Source: Hephaestia caeni
GTDB lineage: Bacteria > Pseudomonadota > Alphaproteobacteria > Sphingomonadales > Sphingomonadaceae
Assembly (NCBI RefSeq): GCF_003550065.1
Contig: NZ_QXDC01000002.1
Span: 310,001-374,000, forward strand
Direction: 5' to 3'
Length of the DNA: 64,000 nucleotides
Shown here: positions 1-6,357 of the stretch, piece after piece
How positions within the stretch are numbered: the stretch's first letter is position 1
Layout of the letters: each line of letters opens with the position of its first letter
Position numbers and translations under genes: made by a program
The notes under the pieces: model-generated
Told to the model about the DNA's origin: nothing
Database searches by the model: none
What the model saw: only the letters and a program-made list of their open reading frames with translations

Positions 1-1261
1 CGTTTATTTCGCGAGTCTTCAATTGTTCGAGGATGCGTCGCGTCGCGATCTCGCCCAGCCGCCCGAACCCTTCGGGAAGGGGAGCCTTGGCAACAGCGTC
101 TGCCGTCACCTCGTCCAGCCCGCAAGTGACAGTCAGATACGCGTGCAGCGTCTCGGGGTCTTCCTCGTCGATCAGCCTTTCGATGATCTCCCACTGCGCT
201 TCGGGCGTCTTGTGGTGCCAATCGCCGCCGAAACGCTTCTTGTCGCCAAGCACCGCGCGCACTTCGTTACCCGTCAGGTCGGTGCGCGTCTCGTTCGCCT
301 TGTTGAAGCTTTCGCCCGGCTGCAGTTTGAGCGTCTTGGCCAAGGAAGCGAACGACACTTTGCGCTTGTCGCGTAACGCCAGGATCAGCTTGTCGCGCTG
401 GTCGAGGGTCAGCTTGCGAGGCGCTTCGCCCGGCGTGGTGATCTCAAGCTGGTTGACCTCCTCGTAGAGACGTCGCTCCTGAAACAGCGGATGCGCCTTA
501 GGAAGCCGGCGCTCGTCGCGTGCTATGCCATATCGTCCCGCGAACAGGCACACGCCGACTTCGGGCTCCTTGAGCGGGCGCTGATAGAACAGCACGCGGT
601 GGAGCGCCGCGCGTGCCTCTTCGGTGAGCAGAGTCGGATGATACCCAGTCTGCTCCTCCCAGATGCGCTGGAACTCATATTCGATATGCCGGCGCTGAGG
701 GTAGAAATCGTAGCCCTGGCTCTCGCCGTTGAGCCGGACGCGCTTCTCCGCGCGGCCGGCGAGGAACTGGCCGAGCGTGTCCGCCTTCGCTTCGGCCATT
801 GCCTGGTCGAGCGCCTTGGCGCCGTTGGCGATCTTGCCGTCCTCGCTGCGCCGCTCGGCCTTGCGGTTGGATAGGAAGCCTCGACGCTGGTTGAGATGGA
901 AGAGCGCGCGGCCGATCGCATACGGCTCCAGCCGTTCGGTCAGCGCGCGGGCGCGGATCGAATAGGGATCCCGTGCCGCGATCAGCCTAGCCTCATCTGC
1001 ATCGACAGGCATCAGTCCATATTGGATCAAAGTATCGAGGAATACCGAGCGCCGACGAAGATAACGGTCGCGACGCCGCCGCATCGCCCGCGCTGTTCGG
1101 CGGTCGACCGCAAGACTTGCACCGGTCTTGGGATCGCGCCCATCGCTGAATATACGGACGCCGATGTCGAGAACGCGAATCCCGATCGTATGTTCTTCGT
1201 CGAATTCCACCAGGCACCAGCCGATGCTGTTGGTGCCGATATCGAGCCCGAGTCTGCGCAT
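1..1261 (-). CDS. cas9: Cas9, type II-C CRISPR endonuclease (N-terminal part, cut by window edge)
   Basis: RNA-guided DNA endonuclease of a type II CRISPR-Cas system; only the first 420 codons are inside the window and the frame runs open off the left edge. Seen in the sequence: an RuvC-I motif at the extreme N-terminus (GLDIGTNSIGW, residues 5-15, catalytic Asp7), an arginine-rich bridge helix at about residues 54-72 (RRTARAMRRRRDRYLRRRS), and the segment YAIGRALFHLNQRRGFLSNRK (about 114-134, quoted in parts: YAIGRALFHLNQ then RRGFLSNRK), which is characteristic of compact Cas9 proteins. ATG at 1261 is preceded by a GGGGG Shine-Dalgarno run about 8 bases upstream. The short bridge-to-REC layout suggests subtype II-C. 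cas1, cas2 and the array would be expected further left. The HNH domain and PAM-interacting domain are not visible, so activity cannot be judged. Confidence 0.95.
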   Translation of the reverse strand, partial: MRRLGLDIGTNSIGWCLVEFDEEHTIGIRVLDIGVRIFSDGRDPKTGASLAVDRRTARAMRRRRDRYLRRRSVFLDTLIQYGLMPVDADEARLIAARDPYSIRARALTERLEPYAIGRALFHLNQRRGFLSNRKAERRSEDGKIANGAKALDQAMAEAKADTLGQFLAGRAEKRVRLNGESQGYDFYPQRRHIEYEFQRIWEEQTGYHPTLLTEEARAALHRVLFYQRPLKEPEVGVCLFAGRYGIARDERRLPKAHPLFQERRLYEEVNQLEITTPGEAPRKLTLDQRDKLILALRDKRKVSFASLAKTLKLQPGESFNKANETRTDLTGNEVRAVLGDKKRFGGDWHHKTPEAQWEIIERLIDEEDPETLHAYLTVTCGLDEVTADAVAKAPLPEGFGRLGEIATRRILEQLKTREIN

Positions 1262-1604
1262 ATTCCATCCCCCTTTGAAACTTTTGCACTTCTTGTGCTG
1301 CGTGGGCAATGTTGTTCTGCCTCCGAAACTGCATCATCCCTACCCGCAGGGCGCCACCCGCTTCCATTGCTTAAAGTATTCTAGGGGATTGACAGGCCAG
1401 ATCTCCTCAGAGGATTAATCGCTCATGTACTCTGCTGGCGATGGCGATGGCGACCGGGGTCCAAACTGCGTCCGCCATCGCCTAGCGGCTGACAGGCTGC
1501 GAAGACCATAGTGCAGAGGAAGCGGAGGTCCAAACCCATTCCCGCCCTAGAAACTGGTGCATCATCTTCGGGTTATGCCAAAGCATTCTAGTTGCGGTTG
1601 ACCC
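1262..1604. other. cas9 upstream region without a recognisable gene
   Basis: No coding sequence with a credible start and family is seen between the cas9 start and the tracrRNA promoter. The stretch must hold the cas9 promoter, but no clear -35/-10 pair is visible on the minus strand. It contains a 10-bp inverted repeat (GGCGATGGCG at 1443-1452 and CGCCATCGCC at 1473-1482, 20-base loop). The motif AAAGTATTCTAG at 1373-1384 recurs as AAAGCATTCTAG at 1580-1591, just upstream of the tracrRNA promoter. No CRISPR repeat is seen here. Confidence 0.5.
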
Positions 1605-1634
1605 TTGACAGTCTCTTGTGGGGATGAAATTCTA
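1605..1634 (+). promoter_or_regulatory. putative sigma-70-type promoter of the tracrRNA
   Basis: A perfect -35 hexamer TTGACA lies at 1605-1610. A weak -10 (ATTCTA, 1629-1634) follows with 18-base spacing; AATTCT at 17-base spacing is the alternative. Transcription would begin near 1640, exactly at the start of the anti-repeat-like segment, which supports the assignment. The -10 is a poor match, so the exact start is uncertain. Confidence 0.5.
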
Positions 1635-1637
1635 TCC

Positions 1638-1716
1638 GCCTCAGAGATCGCGGGCCAGCTGTTAACAAGCAGCTTGACTGCACCAAATAAGGACGGGGCT
1701 ACGGCCCCGTCTTTTC
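1638..1716 (+). ncRNA. candidate tracrRNA of the type II-C CRISPR locus
   Basis: Trans-activating RNA that would pair with CRISPR repeats and load into Cas9. The evidence is positional and structural: it sits immediately upstream of and divergent from cas9; it begins with a segment able to act as anti-repeat (about 1638-1664, containing TCAGAGATCGCGGGCC); this is followed by AAGCAGCTTGA (1667-1677), which resembles the nexus of other alphaproteobacterial II-C tracrRNAs as I remember them; and it ends in an 8-bp GC hairpin with a T run. The predicted size is about 75-80 nt. Without the array the anti-repeat cannot be confirmed. The array repeat is predicted to begin with something close to GTTAACAGCTGGCCCGCGAT. 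Confidence 0.6.
1692..1715 (+). terminator. intrinsic terminator of the tracrRNA
   Basis: Perfect 8-bp stem GACGGGGC (1692-1699) / GCCCCGTC (1704-1711) with a TACG tetraloop, followed by TTTT. No rightward coding gene precedes it, so it is best explained by the small RNA described at 1638-1716. Confidence 0.8.
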
Positions 1717-1789
1717 CTTCGCCAGGAATCGAGATTCGCCGCATAGCAGGCTCATCTGCGCGGCGCGGGCGTCGTCCGATCGAGGGTCG

Positions 1790-2902
1790 TCAACCAGTCG
1801 GCCCATGCCTTCGAGAAACATGATTGTGAGACGCGCCACGTGGCAGGAGCTGGTCGAATAGATCGAGATAGTCTCCAGCGGCGCATGTCTGGACCGCTTC
1901 GGTCGGCATTGGACGTGGTCGGGCGGGATCCAGCCGGCGATCGAGCGCGGCGGCGAGCGCCGACGGGTCGTCGGGGGAAACAATGTCGCCCTGCGAGGGG
2001 CACGTCACAATTTCGCGGATGGCGATGCTTGAATCGGTCGTGACGACCGGGGTGCCCAAGGACAGGGCTTCGCGCAGGACGCCGGGCACGCCCTCGTAAT
2101 CGGAAACCAGCGCCACCGCCGAGGCGCGGCGCATGGCTGGACGGGGATCGAGCCTATGGCCGGGCAGCGATACGCGATCCTCCAGGCCATGCTCCGCGGC
2201 CAGCCGTTCCAGAGCCGGCCGCAGAGTGCCTTCGCCGAGGATCACGAGCTTTGCGTCGGCTGCGCGAATCGAGCGCATCGCCAGGATCAGGCGATCCCAT
2301 CTTTTCTGCCGTTCGAGGCGGCCGATACCAAGGATGAAGCGGTCCTCGGGTAGTTTCAGCGGCATCTCGTCCACCACATGACGAGCGGGCGGGTTGGGAA
2401 TGACGCTGACGCGATCGGCGGGAAAGCCCATAAGGCGCCGGGCCTCGTCGGCCATGCCGCGGGTCATTGCGACGAGGTGATCGATGAAACACGGGTGGAA
2501 GTGCGCCCATGCCCGGTAGCCGCGCGCGACCAACGCAGCGTGATCGGCCCGCGCTACGGTGTTCGACAATTTGGCCACGACCGGGGGGCAGGCTGCGCCC
2601 AGTTCGAGCCAGGCCCCCGCCGCGACGCTGGTATAATGGTTGCCGGGGCAGAACAGCACGTCGGGAGCGAGCGCGGCGACGTATCGAGGCAGATCGAACA
2701 TCGCCAGATAAGCGGCGGCGCCACGCTCGATTACGCGCAGGCCGGGAGGGATTTCACTGGCCAGAGGACCGCGTGATGTTCCCAGGATCAGGGTCACGCG
2801 GCGGCCCGCCGCCAGCCAGTCCGCCGCGAGCCTTAACTGCGCGCTCTCAACGCCGCCGCCATCGAGCGATTGGGCGAAGGTGAGAATGTGCCGCGCCGTC
2901 AT
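1790..2902 (-). CDS. glycosyltransferase family 4 protein
   Basis: Predicted 370-aa GT-B fold retaining glycosyltransferase, the last gene of the five-gene leftward operon 6281-1790. The N-terminal acceptor domain opens with HILTFAQSLDGGGVESAQLRLA, typical of family 4 enzymes with a glycine-rich first loop. The C-terminal donor domain has FILGIGRLERQKRWDRLI (start of the GT4 nucleotide-sugar domain) and the E-x7-E region SDYEGVPGVLREALSLGTPVV. The same open frame extends far upstream, but ATG at 2902 is the natural start because it overlaps the stop of the preceding deacetylase as ATGA (2899-2902), implying translational coupling. Donor and acceptor sugars cannot be read from sequence. The product is likely a surface polysaccharide or glycolipid, judging by neighbours. 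Confidence 0.85.
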   Translation of the reverse strand: MTARHILTFAQSLDGGGVESAQLRLAADWLAAGRRVTLILGTSRGPLASEIPPGLRVIERGAAAYLAMFDLPRYVAALAPDVLFCPGNHYTSVAAGAWLELGAACPPVVAKLSNTVARADHAALVARGYRAWAHFHPCFIDHLVAMTRGMADEARRLMGFPADRVSVIPNPPARHVVDEMPLKLPEDRFILGIGRLERQKRWDRLILAMRSIRAADAKLVILGEGTLRPALERLAAEHGLEDRVSLPGHRLDPRPAMRRASAVALVSDYEGVPGVLREALSLGTPVVTTDSSIAIREIVTCPSQGDIVSPDDPSALAAALDRRLDPARPRPMPTEAVQTCAAGDYLDLFDQLLPRGASHNHVSRRHGPTG

Positions 2903-3642
2903 GGCACGAGATCGGCGTAGCGCGACACGGTTCGGTCGCGCGCCATCGCGCTCAGGGTGCGGTCGATGCTCGCAAGCAGCCTCGGCACGCCGGTATCGCC
3001 GGGATGGACTGCCACGCGCGCCACGCGCTGACCGCGCAGCAGACCAGGCGCGAGCGCGGCCACCGCCAGCGAGCTGGCGATCCGCGGTCGGCTGCGGCTC
3101 GCCCAGGTGATGACGGGGCCGCGTGCGATGGTCCGATCGGTCGCGGGTTGCCAGACGCGCATATGATCCTCGGCGACGGCGAAACCCGCTTCGGCCAAGG
3201 CGGCGCGTGCGCCGTCGCCGTAGAGCCAGGCGGGCGCCACGAAGCCCGCGGCCGGCGCGCCGACTACATCCTCGATCAATCGACGGCCGTCCGTCATCAG
3301 ACGCAACGCCTCGGCGTGGCCGAGGCCGAGGAACTCGCCCTCGCGGGCGGTCATGTGCCGTGCCTTCAGGCGGGCGATCGCGCCGTCGTGCGCGCTGTCG
3401 TCGCGGTGGAACCAGCCGTGGACGAACATCTCGACGCCGGCTTCGGCCCAACGCCGCAGCCTGGCCTGATAGGCGCGATTGCTGGAGAGCGGTGCTTCGC
3501 CCCAATGGTTGGGCACGACGAGCATCGCGAAACGCATCTGCCCGAGCAGGCGCGCGAGCCGGTCGACCAGCGCATCGACCTGGCTTTCGAAGCGCGGGCC
3601 GACATCATGGATCGCGACCAGCAGCCGGCGGTCATGCGGCAT
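2899..3642 (-). CDS. polysaccharide deacetylase family protein (DUF2334-like)
   Basis: A 247-aa protein with the NodB-like metal-binding start LLVAIHDVGPRFE (Asp in the HD motif near residue 12) and a downstream FVHGWFHRDD segment giving the His ligands, followed by a GFVAPAWLYGDGA arginine/tryptophan-type motif. It would remove acetyl groups from a glycan or lipid-linked sugar. ATG at 3642 was chosen: it begins the conserved domain and overlaps the end of the upstream glycosyltransferase by 11 bases, while the longer frame to 3726 carries non-conserved residues. It lies between two family 4 glycosyltransferases with overlapping ends, so it probably modifies the sugar they transfer. There is no signal peptide, so it is presumably cytoplasmic. 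Confidence 0.8.
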   Translation of the reverse strand: MPHDRRLLVAIHDVGPRFESQVDALVDRLARLLGQMRFAMLVVPNHWGEAPLSSNRAYQARLRRWAEAGVEMFVHGWFHRDDSAHDGAIARLKARHMTAREGEFLGLGHAEALRLMTDGRRLIEDVVGAPAAGFVAPAWLYGDGARAALAEAGFAVAEDHMRVWQPATDRTIARGPVITWASRSRPRIASSLAVAALAPGLLRGQRVARVAVHPGDTGVPRLLASIDRTLSAMARDRTVSRYADLVP

Positions 3643-4807
3643 CGGCGACGCCTCGGGCCAGTTGCGCGTAGCGCGCGAACAGCGCGGCGAAATGATCGTC
3701 CATCGAGCGCACCTCGCGGGCGGCATCGGCGGCGCGGGCGCGGTGCATGGAGGGATCGTCGGCGAGAAATCCGGTCAGCGCCTGCGCCAGCGCCGCGCCG
3801 TCGCCGCCGCGATAGAGCGCGCCCTGACCTTTGCGCCAATGGTCGCGGGCGCCGCCGCTGTCGGGCACGATCACCGGCAGGCCGCTGGCCCGCGCCTCGG
3901 CCGCCGTCATGCAGAAGGTCTCGGCCTCGCAGCCGTGGACCAGCGCGTCGGCCGAGGCGAGGATGCGCGCCAGCGCCGCGCGGTCGCGGACGGGCTGGAC
4001 CAGCCGGATGTGCGGGCTGCCGAACGCGGCGCGCGCGATATGATCCCGCTCGCGTCCGTCGCCGATGAGCATCAGGCCGACCGGCTGCGCCAGGCCGGCG
4101 CGCGTGACCGCGTCGACGACCATCGGCCATCGCTTTTCCGGCGCGAACCGGCCGACGCCGATCAGCAACACGGCGTCCGGCGGCAGGTTGCAGCACCGCA
4201 AAAGCTCGGCGCGCAGCGTCTCGTCGCGGTTGGCGGGCGTGAACAGGCCGGGCTCGACCCCCATCGGCTCGGTGACGACGCGGGTGAGGCCGCCCGCCGT
4301 TAGTCGCCGCGACAGATCGTGGCTGGCGCAGACAATCAGGTCAATCGCGGCGTCCATGCGGCGCAGGTGGCGCCAGAACCAGTCGAACCGCCGGTCGATC
4401 GTCGCGCGGTCTGCGATCGCGCCGAACCAGCGATAGGCATAGGCGGCGAGCGGATCCGAATGCATGATCAGCGCGCGCGGCGCCGCGCCGCGCCAGCGCG
4501 CGACCATCGCCGCGCTGGTCCAGGGCGACGACACCTCGACCATGTCGGGCGCGAGTGCGTCCAGCGCGGCGTGCAGCGCCGGCTCGTCGTCGAAATAATG
4601 ATAGGTCCGGTCGAGCGGGAAGGGGGCGGCGGCGATTGTGACGATCCGGACGTTGCGGCCGAAATGCCGCACCTCGTCGTGCGTCCCCGGCGCGAGGATG
4701 ACGATCTCGTGGCCTGCATCCGCGCCCGCGCGCAGCTTGCGCTCGACATAGGTGCGCACTCCGCCGCCGGCGGGCGTGTAGAAGGCGCAGACGTCGACGA
4801 TACGCAT
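3632..4807 (-). CDS. glycosyltransferase family 4 protein
   Basis: A 391-aa GT-B glycosyltransferase. The N-terminus MRIVDVCAFYTPAGGGVRTYVERKL is a classic GT4 acceptor-domain start with a glycine-rich loop. The donor domain includes LLIGVGRFAPEKRWPMVVDAV and the E-x7-E type motif HGCEAETFCMTAAEARASGLPVIVPDSGG. The start at 4807 is supported by a TGATG junction with the DUF2141 gene. The open frame continues upstream to 5050, but that part overlaps the neighbour and is not conserved. It is one of two GT4 enzymes in the operon, differing in length and motif detail, so they probably add different sugars or act at successive steps. Confidence 0.87.
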   Translation of the reverse strand: MRIVDVCAFYTPAGGGVRTYVERKLRAGADAGHEIVILAPGTHDEVRHFGRNVRIVTIAAAPFPLDRTYHYFDDEPALHAALDALAPDMVEVSSPWTSAAMVARWRGAAPRALIMHSDPLAAYAYRWFGAIADRATIDRRFDWFWRHLRRMDAAIDLIVCASHDLSRRLTAGGLTRVVTEPMGVEPGLFTPANRDETLRAELLRCCNLPPDAVLLIGVGRFAPEKRWPMVVDAVTRAGLAQPVGLMLIGDGRERDHIARAAFGSPHIRLVQPVRDRAALARILASADALVHGCEAETFCMTAAEARASGLPVIVPDSGGARDHWRKGQGALYRGGDGAALAQALTGFLADDPSMHRARAADAAREVRSMDDHFAALFARYAQLARGVADAA

Positions 4808-5328
4808 CAGTGTGCCTCCTTCAGCGGGCTGAACGAGAACAGGCCGTGGCGATAGTTCATCACGATGGTGATCGACGTCGGCCCGCTGCCGGCATTGGCG
4901 CTTGCCTTGTCGGCGGCGGGCTTGGACCAGCCGAGCTTCGGATTGCCGGCAAAACCGATGCCATCGCTCGAAAGGCCGAACTTGTGGTTGCCGTCGCGAT
5001 CGTGGAGCAGGCTGACGGCATAGCGCCCGGCATGCGGCACGCGGATGCATAGTTGAACGGCGCCGTTCGGCGGTGTCGGCACCTCGACGCGGCGGAATAC
5101 CTTGCCGGCGGCGATCAGCTTGTTGTCGTCGGCGAGGAAATCCTCGTTATCGTCCGGATAGATTTCGAGCTTGAGCAGGCCGCGCCGGTCCTTCAACCCC
5201 TCGACCGTGACGAGGAACGACGGGCCGGTCTCGGGCGTGCGGCAGCGCGCCGCCGCCTTGCCGAGATCGGGGTTCGAGGGCAGCGACGCCTGTCCTGCGA
5301 GGAGGCCCAGGAGCAACGGCGCGATCAC
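4807..5328 (-). CDS. DUF2141 domain protein, exported
   Basis: A 173-aa protein starting with GTG at 5328, which overlaps the stop of the upstream membrane-protein gene as GTGA. The N-terminus VIAPLLLGLLAGQASLPSNP looks like a short signal peptide. The body contains the DUF2141 pattern: a FLVTVEGLKDRRGLLKLEIY strand, CIRVPHAGRYAVSLLHDRDGNHKFG, then a GxGFAGNPKLGWSKPA region. The molecular function of DUF2141 is unknown; members are periplasmic or outer-membrane-associated and often sit in glycan or lipid loci. It is embedded between a polytopic membrane protein and glycosyltransferases, with a 1-base overlap to the following GT. A longer frame runs upstream to 5643 but overlaps the neighbouring gene and lacks a signal sequence. 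Confidence 0.8.
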   Translation of the reverse strand: MIAPLLLGLLAGQASLPSNPDLGKAAARCRTPETGPSFLVTVEGLKDRRGLLKLEIYPDDNEDFLADDNKLIAAGKVFRRVEVPTPPNGAVQLCIRVPHAGRYAVSLLHDRDGNHKFGLSSDGIGFAGNPKLGWSKPAADKASANAGSGPTSITIVMNYRHGLFSFSPLKEAH

Positions 5329-6281
5329 GCCGTCGCCTCCCGGCGGATCAGCCCCGCCGCGCCGAGTGTCGAGCCGACCAGCAAATGGGCGAGCAGGATC
5401 AGCCCGCCGATCATCGCGATCATCGCCGCAACGTCGCCATCGCGCCCGACAATGAAGATCGCGAGGCCGACAAAGGCGAGATCCTTGTTGGGCATCAACG
5501 GCAGGCGCGACAGGAGCTGGCGCAGGGTCGCGAGGATCAGCCACCAGACCAGCCCCACTGTCGGCAGGACGAGGTGCCACATCAGCGCGGTGAGCCCGAT
5601 CGTCGTGACGATGCGCGCGAGGTGGATGAAGGTGATCCACCACAATTCGTGCCGCGGCAGGCTGAACAGACGCTTGCGCAGGAGCAGCATTACGAATGAC
5701 GTCACGGCGAGCACGCCTAAAGAACTGAGCACCGCCTTGCCACCGAGATCGAGCTGTAGCAGGCCGAAGAAGGGCAGCGCCGCCGCGAGCATCGCCAGCG
5801 TTACCGCGTTGCCGGTCAGCGCAGAAAGGATCGCGACGTCCTTGATCGCGCCGAACGGTGCTGTTCGCGTGATCAGCCCGGTGCGGCGGACCCAGGCGTA
5901 GAAATAAACCTCACCGAGATAGCCGAGCACGATTTCGTTGGCGACGCGCTTGCGCAGCAGGGCGATCATGCCCGACGGCGGGATCGACCACAGGCGGTGA
6001 TAGATCACCCATTCCGACGCCGGCGTGACCAGATAGGCGATCACGAACACCAGCCAGAACACCGCGCTGCGCGGCACCAGCGCCAGGATGTCGGCAACCG
6101 GCGTGCCGTGGAGCTGATACAGCGCCGCCGCAAGAATTGCTAACGAGATCAGCGTGCTGCCGATCCCCGCCCAGCGCCGGCCGATCGCCGGCGGCATGCC
6201 GGTCATCAGATCGGAAGCCGCCGGTGGGTGAAACGAAAGCGACGGGACAAAGGCCGTTTTATCGGCGGTCGGTGCTGGCAT
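5325..6281 (-). CDS. polytopic inner-membrane protein of the glycan operon
   Basis: A 318-aa protein, first gene of the five-gene operon. At least seven hydrophobic segments are visible, for example GSTLISLAILAAALYQL, VFWLVFVIAYLVTPASEWVI, GNAVTLAMLAAALPFFGLL, AVLSSLGVLAVTSFVMLLL and VAAMIAMIGGLILLAHLLV. The NEIVLGYLGEVYFYAWVRR segment recalls the lysylphosphatidylglycerol-synthase-TM / AglD-like membrane family, but the match is not decisive. Start chosen at ATG 6281 (MPAPTADKTAF); ATG at 6095-6100 or MTGMPPAIG about 22 codons in are alternatives, and the frame extends upstream into the receptor gene. A role in flipping or modifying a lipid-linked sugar is inferred from context only. Confidence 0.7.
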   Translation of the reverse strand: MPAPTADKTAFVPSLSFHPPAASDLMTGMPPAIGRRWAGIGSTLISLAILAAALYQLHGTPVADILALVPRSAVFWLVFVIAYLVTPASEWVIYHRLWSIPPSGMIALLRKRVANEIVLGYLGEVYFYAWVRRTGLITRTAPFGAIKDVAILSALTGNAVTLAMLAAALPFFGLLQLDLGGKAVLSSLGVLAVTSFVMLLLRKRLFSLPRHELWWITFIHLARIVTTIGLTALMWHLVLPTVGLVWWLILATLRQLLSRLPLMPNKDLAFVGLAIFIVGRDGDVAAMIAMIGGLILLAHLLVGSTLGAAGLIRREATA

Positions 6282-6357
6282 AATCGATCCGAACTGGTCA
6301 CCCGACCCGACGACGACGCCGAAGCCCCGCCGCCGCAGTCGGTTGGCGCGAAAATTT

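Noticed and set aside
1..1789. CRISPR array within the window
   Set aside because: No direct repeats with regular spacing are present; only one anti-repeat-like segment is seen. The array must lie left of the window, if it exists.
1605..1823. Short rightward open frame overlapping the tracrRNA
   Set aside because: The region is better explained by promoter, anti-repeat, nexus and terminator; the frame starts within the -35 region and has no ribosome-binding site.
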